45,586 nt of DNA from Streptomyces acidicola (GTDB taxonomy: Bacteria > Actinomycetota > Actinomycetes > Streptomycetales > Streptomycetaceae): NCBI RefSeq assembly GCF_009377235.1, contig NZ_VMNX01000051.1:1-45586 (forward strand). Reading direction: 5' to 3'. Positions within the stretch are counted from its first letter, which is position 1, and each line of letters starts with the position of its first letter. Position numbers and translations under genes: made by a program. The notes under the pieces were generated by a model. It was not told where the DNA came from. It saw only the letters and a program-made list of their open reading frames with translations, and made no database searches. Shown piece after piece: positions 1 through 6,748 of this stretch.

Positions 1-36
1 GGCAGGGGCAGGGGCGGGACGGAACCTCGCGCAGAG

Positions 37-86
37 ACGGGCGAGCGGCGGGCTTCGTCTCACGGGCGAGCGGCGGGTTCCGTCTC
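37..86. repeat. Two tandem 25-bp direct repeats
   Basis: Two adjacent 25-bp copies (37-61 and 62-86) start ACGGGCGAGCGGCGGG and end GTCTC, differing at two positions. They lie downstream of the stop of the minus-strand gene at 163. No strong terminator hairpin is evident in 1-162 and I see no gene there. Function unknown; probably replication-slippage sequence in intergenic DNA. Confidence 0.7.
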
Positions 87-162
87 ACGGACGGACGCGG
101 GCGCGGGATCTGATCCGGAGGCCCGGGAATCTGCCCGGTGCGGGCCGGGACCACGTGGGGCG

Positions 163-906
163 TCAGTCCACCGCCGTCACCACGACCGCCACCGACGGGT
201 GGTCCGGCAGAGCCTTGCCCACCGCCGTGCGCACCGCGCGTGCCACATCCAGTGCCCGTTCCGTCGCCGTGACCGCGACCTCCACCCGCACATGGCGGCG
301 CGGCAGCGCGGGGCCGGTCTCGATATGGACCGCGCGCCCCAGCCCGCCCAGGGCACCGGTCAGGCGGGTCACGCCCGGTACGGACAGCGCGGCGGCGGCC
401 ACGCGGGACTCCTCGCCGTCGCCGGGCGGCTCGGGCACGGGCTCGCCGTCGGCCTGCCCGGCGTCGGCCGCGGGGATCGCGGCATCCTCGTCGGCGTCCA
501 GCAAACCCGTCACCCGCAGATCCACCTCCGACACCGTCAGGCCGAGGCGCTCCCTCGCCGCTGCGGCCAGCGCTGCCCGCAGGCGGGCCGCCGTCGCCGG
601 GAGGGGTTCGGCGGCCGGGGCCGTGGGGTCCGCCGACGCCAGGAAGTCCGCACCGACCCGCAGCGGCCCCGGAGGAAGTGCGCTCGGCGGGGGCGGCACG
701 GCGGGGTCGTACGGCGCGTCCGGGTCGATGAGGGAGATCCGCAGCGCGCCCAGCCGGAGCCCCCGCGTCGAGCCCGCCGCGCGGCGCAGGACCGAGCCGG
801 CCGCCTTCTCCGTGATCCACGCGCCGTCACGCGGGCCGCCCAGCGGGAGCACTCTGCCGAGCCCGATCTGCTGCCGTACCGTCTTCGCCCATCCGTCCGC
901 CGTCAT
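163..906 (-). CDS. Conserved hypothetical protein divergent from the Asp23 operon
   Basis: 247 aa. The ATG at 906 is chosen because the MTADGW start is followed by a conserved-looking GLGRVLPLGGPRDGAW segment; only 85 bp separate it from the divergent Asp23 gene. I recall close Streptomyces homologues annotated as 'nucleopolyhedrovirus P10 family', a name with little functional meaning. No signal peptide or membrane segment is visible. The middle (about 60-150) and the C-terminus (about 175-247) each have alternating-valine strands followed by a helix and another strand, for example VRVEVAVTA then DVARAVRTAVGKAL then VAVVVTAVD. That is the same pattern as the Asp23 C-terminus encoded next door. 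I infer a diverged Asp23-like fold and a role in the same envelope complex; the fold link is my reading, not a database result. Confidence 0.75.
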   Translation of the reverse strand: MTADGWAKTVRQQIGLGRVLPLGGPRDGAWITEKAAGSVLRRAAGSTRGLRLGALRISLIDPDAPYDPAVPPPPSALPPGPLRVGADFLASADPTAPAAEPLPATAARLRAALAAAARERLGLTVSEVDLRVTGLLDADEDAAIPAADAGQADGEPVPEPPGDGEESRVAAAALSVPGVTRLTGALGGLGRAVHIETGPALPRRHVRVEVAVTATERALDVARAVRTAVGKALPDHPSVAVVVTAVD

Positions 907-991
907 TGCTCCAGCCTGCCGCATGCCGGCGCACGACCACGCGACCGCACCTACTGTGAGCAGAGAAGAACAACCGGAAGGGACGTACGGC
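907..991. promoter_or_regulatory. Divergent promoter region of the Asp23 module
   Basis: This 85-bp gap must hold the promoters for both the minus-strand P10-like gene and the plus-strand Asp23 operon. GGAAGGGACG just before the ATG at 992 is the ribosome binding site. A TACTGT hexamer around 952 could be a -10 element for the rightward operon, but no convincing -35 partner is seen. Confidence 0.4.
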
Positions 992-1477
992 ATGAGCGAC
1001 ATGACGGACCGGAACCGGACAGACAAGCCCGAGGCGGAGACGCCGGCCGCGACCGGCGCCCGCAGGACCACCCGGCGCGGTGGCGGCGACCCGGCCACCC
1101 GCGGGCGCACCACCATCGCCGACGGGGTCGTCGAGAAGATCGCCGGGCTCGCCGCGCGCGACGTGGTCGGCGTACACACCATGGGCAGCGGGCTGTCACG
1201 GACCTTCGGGGCGGTACGCGACCGAGTGCCCGGCGGGACGAAGGCGGTCACCCGGGGTGTGAAGGCCGAGGTCGGCGAGGTGCAGACCGCACTCGACCTG
1301 GAGATCGTCGTCGACTACGGCATGTCCATCGCCGACGTCGCCCGCGCCGTGCGCGAGAACGTCGTCGCGGCCGTGGAGCGCATGACCGGCCTGGAGGTCG
1401 TCGAGGTCAACATCGCGGTCAGTGATGTGAAACTGCCGGAGGAAGAGGAAGAAGAGGTGGAGACTCGGCTTCAGTAG
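992..1477 (+). CDS. Asp23/Gls24 family envelope stress response protein (first copy)
   Basis: 161 aa. The N-terminal 45 residues are hydrophilic and rich in Arg, Thr and Gly. The Asp23 domain then starts at GRTTIADGVVEKIAGLAARDVVGV and ends with the diagnostic VEVNIAVSDVKL; the C-terminus is a run of glutamates followed by VETRLQ. In Firmicutes, Asp23 is an abundant cytoplasmic protein held at the membrane by AmaP and linked to cell-envelope homeostasis; loss triggers cell-wall stress responses. The start at 992 has a purine-rich ribosome binding site (GGAAGGGACG). It heads a five-gene cluster with a second Asp23, a DUF2273-like protein, a DUF6286-like protein and AmaP, so a membrane-tethered complex is the natural inference. 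Confidence 0.9.
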   Translation: MSDMTDRNRTDKPEAETPAATGARRTTRRGGGDPATRGRTTIADGVVEKIAGLAARDVVGVHTMGSGLSRTFGAVRDRVPGGTKAVTRGVKAEVGEVQTALDLEIVVDYGMSIADVARAVRENVVAAVERMTGLEVVEVNIAVSDVKLPEEEEEEVETRLQ

Positions 1478-1565
1478 CCCGGGAAACACCGTGAGCCCCG
1501 GGTAAGAGCCCAGTAGGCCCGGGGACCGTCCCCGGTACGCCCCGATGAGCTCCTAGGAGCGCAGC

Positions 1566-1751
1566 ATGAGTTTGGCCGTGATCGGCATGATCGCCGGAAT
1601 GGCGCTGGGCTTCGCCGGGTACTTCGGCGGGTTCGGTGCTTTCCTGCTGGTGGCAGCGCTGGGTGCCGTCGGCTTCTTTGTCGGCCGGTTCCTGGAGGGT
1701 GACCTGGACCTCGGTGACTTCTTCCGTCCGCGTGACGAACGGCGGCGGTGA
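1566..1751 (+). CDS. Small DUF2273-like integral membrane protein
   Basis: 61 aa. Most of the protein is hydrophobic (about residues 4-43, Gly/Ala/Phe-rich, long enough for two short or one long membrane span), followed by a charged tail with FLEGDLDLGDFF and a basic end. The size, topology and position beside asp23 and amaP match the DUF2273 small membrane proteins of Firmicutes Asp23 operons. AGGAG sits 6 nt before the ATG. The 88-bp gap after the first Asp23 gene contains a 7-bp hairpin at 1519-1535 (CCGGGGA/TCCCCGG), which could attenuate or process the transcript. Its TGA overlaps the GTG of the next gene (GTGA), so translation is probably coupled. Likely a membrane partner of the Asp23 proteins. 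Confidence 0.85.
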   Translation: MSLAVIGMIAGMALGFAGYFGGFGAFLLVAALGAVGFFVGRFLEGDLDLGDFFRPRDERRR

Positions 1752-2149
1752 CCCGCGTGGACGACAGCCACCTCGACGACAGCCGCCTCGAAGAGGGCCG
1801 TCGCCCGGGGGCCACCCTCGCGCCGGCCGAGCGCGGCGCCACCCGGATCGCCGACCGCGCCGTCGCGAAGATCGCCTCGCAGGCTGCGCGCGAAGCACTG
1901 GGAACACTGGCGCCCGACGCCATGCCCCCGCACGCCATCGCCGTCGTCCACCAGGACACCGCGCGCGTCCGCGTCGGCCTGGAACTCGACTACCCCGCCG
2001 ACATCGGCGCCCGCTGCGCCGCCGTGCGTCGGCAGGTGGTCCAGCGGGTAGAGGCGTTGGCGGGGATGGACGTGGCCGAGGTGGCGGTCCTGGTGGAGCG
2101 GTTGCACCTCGCGCACGTCCCCGGCGCGGCACAGGGGAGGACCCGATGA
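1748..2149 (+). CDS. Asp23/Gls24 family protein (second copy)
   Basis: 133 aa, GTG start overlapping the stop of the previous gene. The N-terminal 28 residues are acidic and disordered-looking (DDSHLDDSRLEE). The domain begins at GATRIADRAVAKIASQAARE and closes with MDVAEVAVLVERLHLA, paralleling the first Asp23. It is shorter and diverged from the copy at 992, so this is an old paralogue. The two may form hetero-assemblies under the membrane. Its stop overlaps the ATG of the next gene by ATGA, so the two are translationally coupled. No membrane segment is present. Confidence 0.88.
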   Translation: MTRVDDSHLDDSRLEEGRRPGATLAPAERGATRIADRAVAKIASQAAREALGTLAPDAMPPHAIAVVHQDTARVRVGLELDYPADIGARCAAVRRQVVQRVEALAGMDVAEVAVLVERLHLAHVPGAAQGRTR

Positions 2150-2829
2150 GCGAGTCCCAGGGCTCCGAAGGCACGCACGGCACACAGCGGCTGCCCGTCA
2201 TGGAGAAGGCTGCCGCCGACGACCCGGTCCAGGCCACGTCGGCGGCCGCGTACGACCCGCTGCCCGCTCTCGACGGTGAGAACGGCGACCAGAGGCGCTT
2301 CTGGTCCTCACGCCGTGTCCCCGCCGGTATCGTCGCGCTGCTGCTCCTCGCCGGCTCGGGTCTCCTGCTGTACGACGTCGTCGCCGTCCGCGCCGGCCGG
2401 CCGGCCATGCAGTGGCGCAAGTCCCTCGCCCGGGAGCTCGCCGAACGCCCCCTCGACGACACATGGGTGCTCGTCGGCGCCGGAGTCGCCGTCGCGCTCG
2501 GCGCCTGGCTGCTCGTGCTCGCCGCGACACCCGGGCTGCGCGATGTGCTGCCGATGCGGCGCGTCCACACCGACGTCCGGGCCGGGCTGCACCGGGGCGC
2601 CGCGGGGATGGTGCTGCGCGACCGGGCCATCGAGGTGGCGGGCGTACAGGCCGTACAGGTCCGGGTGGGCCGCAAGAAGGTCGACGTCCGCGCGGTCGCG
2701 CACTTCCGCGACCTCGACGAGGTACGCGCCGACCTGGACGCCACGCTCGCCGACGGCATCCGGGGTCTCGGGCTGTCCCGGCCGCCGGCGCTGGCCGTGC
2801 ACGTTCGCCGACCCGGACGGAAGGGGTGA
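2146..2829 (+). CDS. DUF6286-type membrane protein of the Asp23 operon
   Basis: 227 aa. A hydrophilic N-terminal tail of about 60 residues precedes two membrane helices: VPAGIVALLLLAGSGLLLYDVV (about 61-80) and WVLVGAGVAVALGAWLLVLAA (about 105-125). A C-terminal cytoplasmic domain (about 140-227) ends in AVQVRVGRKKVDVRAVAHF and LAVHVRRPG. The helix-loop-helix anchor plus a beta-alpha-beta tail resembles a membrane-anchored Asp23-like domain. Streptomyces homologues of this arrangement are annotated DUF6286. ATGA overlap with the upstream asp23 gene and a 6-bp gap to amaP place it firmly in the operon. Probable role: a second membrane anchor or scaffold for the Asp23 layer; exact function unknown. 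Confidence 0.82.
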   Translation: MSESQGSEGTHGTQRLPVMEKAAADDPVQATSAAAYDPLPALDGENGDQRRFWSSRRVPAGIVALLLLAGSGLLLYDVVAVRAGRPAMQWRKSLARELAERPLDDTWVLVGAGVAVALGAWLLVLAATPGLRDVLPMRRVHTDVRAGLHRGAAGMVLRDRAIEVAGVQAVQVRVGRKKVDVRAVAHFRDLDEVRADLDATLADGIRGLGLSRPPALAVHVRRPGRKG

Positions 2830-2835
2830 GGTCCG

Positions 2836-3414
2836 GTGTTGAGGATCGTCAACCGGGTGCTGCTGGGACTGGCCGGGCTGGTGCTCGTCGTGGCCGGCGG
2901 GTCCGTGCTCGCCGTCGGGCTCGGTGTGAAGCCGCCCTCCTGGTGGGTGTACCACGGGATGCACGACGTCCTGCTCAGCGCCGCCGCCCGGACCCGGTGG
3001 CGGGACGAGGGCTGGTGGTGGCCCGCAGTCATCGCCGTACTCGCCGTCGTACTGCTGCTGGCCGTGTGGTGGCTGTCCGCCGTGCTGCGGCGCCGTCGGC
3101 TGGGCGAGGTTCTCGTCGACACCGGTGACGGAGAGGGCGCCCTGCTGCGCGGGCGCGCCCTGGAGGGTGCCCTCACTGGTGAGGCGGGGCAGCTGAACGG
3201 CGTGGAGCGGGCCCAGGTGCGGCTGACCGGGCGGCGCAGCACCCCCGAGGCGCGGGTGCGGATCCTGCTCCAACCGCACATCGACCCCGGGGACGCCCTG
3301 CACCGGCTGGCGGCGGAGGCCATCGCGCACGCCCGGGACTCGGCCGGACTGGCCGCGCTCCCCGCCGAGGTACGCATGCATGGGGCCAGGCACAGGGCGG
3401 AGCGGGTAAGCTGA
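2836..3414 (+). CDS. amaP: AmaP-like alkaline shock response membrane anchor protein
   Basis: 192 aa, GTG start with GGGGTGAGG upstream. Two membrane helices (about 7-30 and 61-84, AVIAVLAVVLLLAVWWLSAVL) are separated by a short extracytoplasmic segment with WWVYHGMHDVLLS. They are followed by RRRR and a cytoplasmic domain with VERAQVRLTGR, EARVRILLQPHIDP and a long helix. This N-terminal hairpin plus cytoplasmic domain is the AmaP layout; Staphylococcus AmaP anchors Asp23 to the membrane. Last gene of the cluster. The 72-bp convergent gap to the SDR at 3487 shows no strong terminator. Sequence similarity to Firmicutes AmaP is not obvious by eye, so the symbol rests on topology and context. 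Confidence 0.8.
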   Translation: MLRIVNRVLLGLAGLVLVVAGGSVLAVGLGVKPPSWWVYHGMHDVLLSAAARTRWRDEGWWWPAVIAVLAVVLLLAVWWLSAVLRRRRLGEVLVDTGDGEGALLRGRALEGALTGEAGQLNGVERAQVRLTGRRSTPEARVRILLQPHIDPGDALHRLAAEAIAHARDSAGLAALPAEVRMHGARHRAERVS

Positions 3415-3486
3415 TCCCCCAACGCCACGCCAGAGCAAGCCGGGTGCAACCTCCCGCCAGCCCGGGCGAGTTGAAGGCCGGGGGAC

Positions 3487-4242
3487 TCAGAACCCGTGCC
3501 GTGACCCGCCGTCCACCGGCAGCATGATGCCCGTCAGGTAGGACGCGGCGGGCGACAGCAGGAACGCCGCCGTGCGCCCGAACTCCTCCGGCGTGCCGTA
3601 CCGGCGCAGCGGGATACGGGACTCGTGGCCCGCGCGGGCCGCCACCGGGTCGGCCGAGAGACCGTCCAGCTCCCGTACGCGGTCGGTGTCGATACGGGCC
3701 GGCAGCAGACCGACCACGCGGATGCCGCGCGGGCCCAGCTCGTCCGCGAGGGACTTGGCGAAGCCCGCGAGACCGGGGCGCAGCCCGTTGGAGATGGTCA
3801 GACCCGGAATCGGCTCGTGCACGGAACCGGACAGCACGAACCCGATGACACCGCCGTCACCGAGCTCCGCCGCCGCGGCCCGCGCCAGCCGGACCGCCCC
3901 CAGGAAGACCGACTCGAACGCGGCCGTCCACTGCGCGTCCGTGTTCTCCGCGACGAACCCGGGCGCCGGGCCCCCGACGCTGATCAGGATGCCGTCGAAG
4001 GCGCCGAAGTGCTCGCGCGCGGCAGCGACGGTCCGGGCCGCGGTCTCAGGGTCGGCGTTGTCCGCGGCGACGCCCACGGCGTTCGGGCCGAGGGCGGCCG
4101 CCGCGTCGGTGACGTTCTTCTCGTCCCGCCCGGTGATGACCACCTTCGCGCCGTCGGCGACGAGTTCCCGCGCACTCGCGTTGCCGAGCCCACGAGTCGC
4201 TCCGGTGACGACGTACACACGGTCCTTCAGTCCAAGATCCAT
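3487..4242 (-). CDS. SDR family oxidoreductase with atypical active site
   Basis: 251 aa. Start placed at 4242 (MDLGLKDR) because GGGAGG lies 9 nt upstream of it; the ATG at 4251 would have that Shine-Dalgarno directly abutting. Rossmann motif TGATRGLG is at about 15-22, and the fold ends with YLTGIMLPVDGGS. The usual catalytic YxxxK is absent: the segment reads SGSVHEPIPGLTISNGLRPG where classical members have Tyr-x-x-x-Lys, so Tyr and Lys are replaced (LTISN..R). The NAG-type Asn motif is also altered to SVGGPAP. This looks like the subgroup of SDRs in which the tetrad is degenerate (family knowledge); substrate unknown. Convergent with the Asp23 operon. Confidence 0.85.
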   Translation of the reverse strand: MDLGLKDRVYVVTGATRGLGNASARELVADGAKVVITGRDEKNVTDAAAALGPNAVGVAADNADPETAARTVAAAREHFGAFDGILISVGGPAPGFVAENTDAQWTAAFESVFLGAVRLARAAAAELGDGGVIGFVLSGSVHEPIPGLTISNGLRPGLAGFAKSLADELGPRGIRVVGLLPARIDTDRVRELDGLSADPVAARAGHESRIPLRRYGTPEEFGRTAAFLLSPAASYLTGIMLPVDGGSRHGF

Positions 4243-4329
4243 GGCCCCCATCCTCCCTCACCCGCCTGCCCGGCCCCCGGCCAGGTGGGGGCCCCCGACG
4301 TACCGCCTGCCGCCGGGCAGGAGAGGCGG

Positions 4330-5151
4330 TTACGCCGGAGCCGGGGCCGTCTCCTTGTCCTCCGCGGGCGCGGAGGCCGCCGCCGCACGGTCACGGCGCT
4401 CGCGACGGACCAGGATGACCCAGCCCACAGGGACTCCGGCGGCGAACAGCCACCACTGGATGGCGTACGCGTAGTTCAGCGCGGCGTCCTCGCTGCCGGG
4501 CTTGCCGAGAGGCTCAGGGGTGTCGCCCTTCGGTGCGGGCGCCGTCTGCACGATGTAGCCGCCGAGCACCTCGGCGCCGAGGCGGCGGGCCTCGTGCTCG
4601 CTGTTGATCAGCATGATCTGCCGGTCCGGCAGCCCCTGGAGGTTCTTGATGCCGCTGGCCTCGGTCGTCTCGTCGGGCATGAGCCGCCCGGTGACGGTGA
4701 TCTCACCGCGGGGCGGTTCGGGGATCTCGGGGAACTCGGTCTGGCTCGGGCCGTCCGCGGGGATCCAGCCCCGGTTGACGAGCAGGACCTTGCCGTCGTC
4801 GAGGACGAAGGGGGTCAGGACGTGGTAGCCCACCGCGTCGTCGGAGTTGGTGCGGCGACGGACGACGACCTCGTCGCCGGTGTCGAAGCGGCCCTTCGCG
4901 GTCACGCTGTGGTACCGCTCTTTGCTGGTGACGGTGTGTCCGGGGGAGGTCATCCTCTCCACGGGCACCGGCCGCGCGTCCAGCGCGTCGGAGACCAGCT
5001 CGTTCCTGGCGGTGCGCTCCTCGTAGCGGTGCATCTGCCAGATGCCCAGCCTGATCATCGTGGGGATGAGGAGGAGGGCGACCAGCGTGAGGATCACCCA
5101 CTGCCGGGACAACAGGAAGCGGTACACCCCACGACCGTACAACTCGGTCAT
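4330..5151 (-). CDS. SURF1 family cytochrome c oxidase assembly protein
   Basis: 273 aa from the ATG at 5151 (MTELYGRGVYRFLLSRQW). The SURF1 signature is clear: an N-terminal membrane helix (about 15-37) followed by RLGIWQMHRYEER, then a periplasmic domain with GYHVLTPFVLDDGKVLLVNRGWIP, then a C-terminal helix (NYAYAIQWWLFAAGVPVGWVI). SURF1 helps insert heme a into subunit I of aa3-type cytochrome oxidase. The C-terminal tail is alanine/glutamate rich. Stop codon is TAA, unusual in this GC-rich window. It lies 25 bp downstream of the Cys-rich protein gene, so the two are probably cotranscribed. Confidence 0.92.
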   Translation of the reverse strand: MTELYGRGVYRFLLSRQWVILTLVALLLIPTMIRLGIWQMHRYEERTARNELVSDALDARPVPVERMTSPGHTVTSKERYHSVTAKGRFDTGDEVVVRRRTNSDDAVGYHVLTPFVLDDGKVLLVNRGWIPADGPSQTEFPEIPEPPRGEITVTGRLMPDETTEASGIKNLQGLPDRQIMLINSEHEARRLGAEVLGGYIVQTAPAPKGDTPEPLGKPGSEDAALNYAYAIQWWLFAAGVPVGWVILVRRERRDRAAAASAPAEDKETAPAPA

Positions 5152-5176
5152 GGGGCGTATGCGGGTGGGGGCCGCT

Positions 5177-5410
5177 TCAGACCTTGTCGACGATCCCCAC
5201 CTTGCCCTCCGCCCGGGCGCAGTGGGCACCGCAGAACCAGCTGCCGTCGGCCTCGACGCCCTGGCCGATGATCTGGACGCGACAGTGCTCGCAGATGGGC
5301 GCCATGCGGTGGATCGCACAGGCGAAGCAGTCGAAGACGTGCACCGCGCCCTGCGCGTGCACCTCGAAGGTCATGCCGTAGTCGTTTCCGCAGACTTCGC
5401 AACGTGTCAT
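5177..5410 (-). CDS. Small Cys-rich zinc-binding protein
   Basis: 77 aa from the ATG at 5410 (MTRCEVCGNDYG). It contains CEVC, CFAC, CEHC and a final CGAHC, that is four Cys pairs plus His in 77 residues, arranged as treble-clef or ribbon knuckles for one or two zinc ions. No membrane segment. I recall similar actinobacterial proteins loosely annotated as metallothionein-like; a nucleic-acid-binding or protein-binding zinc finger is equally possible. Its position 25 bp upstream of SURF1 is a possible hint of a metal or oxidase assembly role, but that is inference only. Confidence 0.82.
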   Translation of the reverse strand: MTRCEVCGNDYGMTFEVHAQGAVHVFDCFACAIHRMAPICEHCRVQIIGQGVEADGSWFCGAHCARAEGKVGIVDKV

Positions 5411-5473
5411 GCGCCACAGGGTGCGGCGCGGACGCGGCACGGGCGAGCGGGCGCGGGGCGAGTCGCCCGGCAA

Positions 5474-5526
5474 TCACCCGTACGCCCGGGTCACCCCTGC
5501 GCGCCTGTCACCCCTCTCACCCCTCC
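5474..5526. repeat. Short tandem TCACCC repeats
   Basis: TCACCC[C/G]T-type motifs start at 5474, 5491, 5508 and 5517, the first three at exact 17-bp spacing. On the minus strand they read as AGGGGTGA boxes, straddling the exonuclease stop codon (5517-5519) and its 3' region. No hairpin terminator is obvious here. Confidence 0.6.
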
Positions 5527-6536
5527 GCGACCGGCGCCCCTCGGCCCGCCGCCGGCGCCCCCTGGCCCGCCGCCGGCTCGACGTCTCGCAGCAGCTGCCC
5601 GAACGCCGCCTCGTCGAGCACCGGCGTCCCGTACTGCCGGGCCCTGACCACCTTCGACGTGCCGGAGTCGGGGTCGTTGGTGACGAGGAGGCTGGTCAGC
5701 CGGGACAGGCTCGTCGAGACATGCAGTCCGGCCTCCACGGCACGGTCCTCAAGCAGCTCACGGTCGACCGACGTGTCCCCCGAGAAGGCGACACGCATGC
5801 CCTGCTTGAGCGGTTTGCCCTCTTCGTAGCGCCCCGGGTTGGGATACGGGCACGGGGGCCGCTTACGGGACGGGCGCCAAGTCCCGGGCCCGTAGCCCCC
5901 GGAGGACTGCTGTCCGATGTGCGCGGAGCCGGACCACTCGGTCAACGGCCGGCATTCGAGGAGCGGCAGCCGCAGGCCCCGGCTCACCGCTGTGTGCAGG
6001 CTCGGCCGGAACGCCTCGGCCAGCACCCGCGCGTCGTCCAGCGCGTGGTGCGCCCGCTGCTGTACGACGCCGAAGTGGCCGGCCAGCGACTCCAGCTTGT
6101 GGTTGGGCAGGGGCAGGCCCAGCTCCTTGGAGAGCGCGATGGTGCACAGCCGCTGTCGCACCGGCGCCTCGCGGTTCGCGCGCGCGTACTCCCGCGCGAT
6201 CATCGACCAGTCGAAGACCGCGTTGTGCGCCACGAGCACACGGTCGGCCAGGCGGGCCGAGAACTCCTCGGCGATGTCCTGGAAGAGAGGGGCTCCTTCG
6301 AGCATCTTGCTCGTCAGACCGTGAATCCACACCGGGCCCGGGTCACGCTCCGGGTTCACCATCGTGTACCAGTGGTCCTCGACCTCGCCGCGCGCGTCCA
6401 GCCGGTAGACGGCCGCCGAGATGATGCGGTCGTCCCGGGCCAGGCCCGTGGTCTCCACGTCGACGACCGCGTACCCCTGCGGATACGCGGCCGGCCAAGG
6501 GGTGTCGGACGGCGCGGTCGTACGGTCTTCGAGCAT
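5517..6536 (-). CDS. DEDDh 3'-5' exonuclease with C-terminal BRCT domain
   Basis: 339 aa from the ATG at 6536 (MLEDRTT); a GTG at 6542 is an alternative, neither with a strong Shine-Dalgarno. The DnaQ-like exonuclease domain covers about 20-180, with all five catalytic residues visible: D26 and E28 in VVDVETTG, D109 in HNAVFDW, H163 and D168 in HHALDDA. After a Pro/Gly-rich linker, residues about 245-325 read as a BRCT domain (GMRVAFSGDTSV, LTSLLVTND, ARQYGTPVLDEAAF). DnaQ-like proteins with BRCT act in DNA repair or proofreading; the BRCT probably recruits it to a DNA end or protein partner. The 212-bp gap to the upstream gene (6537-6748) holds no gene I can support. Confidence 0.92.
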   Translation of the reverse strand: MLEDRTTAPSDTPWPAAYPQGYAVVDVETTGLARDDRIISAAVYRLDARGEVEDHWYTMVNPERDPGPVWIHGLTSKMLEGAPLFQDIAEEFSARLADRVLVAHNAVFDWSMIAREYARANREAPVRQRLCTIALSKELGLPLPNHKLESLAGHFGVVQQRAHHALDDARVLAEAFRPSLHTAVSRGLRLPLLECRPLTEWSGSAHIGQQSSGGYGPGTWRPSRKRPPCPYPNPGRYEEGKPLKQGMRVAFSGDTSVDRELLEDRAVEAGLHVSTSLSRLTSLLVTNDPDSGTSKVVRARQYGTPVLDEAAFGQLLRDVEPAAGQGAPAAGRGAPVAEG

Positions 6537-6748
6537 GGTCACTGAGGATACGGGCCCCGACCGACAGTCCGGACGGCCACCGTCCCGAACAAGCCCCGGC
6601 GGGGCGGCACACGCGCGCGTGGCCCCCCGCTTCGGCGTCCCCGTACGGAAGTTCACCGTGACCGAGCAGCTCCCAGGGGAGGCGTCGTACAACTCCGCGC
6701 GGGCGCCGGGCAGTCGCATACGGGGTCACCGGTTCACGACGCACCGGT

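Noticed and set aside
163..1251. Long open frames on both strands across the first 1.4 kb
   Set aside because: High-GC DNA leaves long open frames antisense and in other phases. Only the 163-906 minus frame and 992-1477 plus frame have credible starts and family-like sequence.
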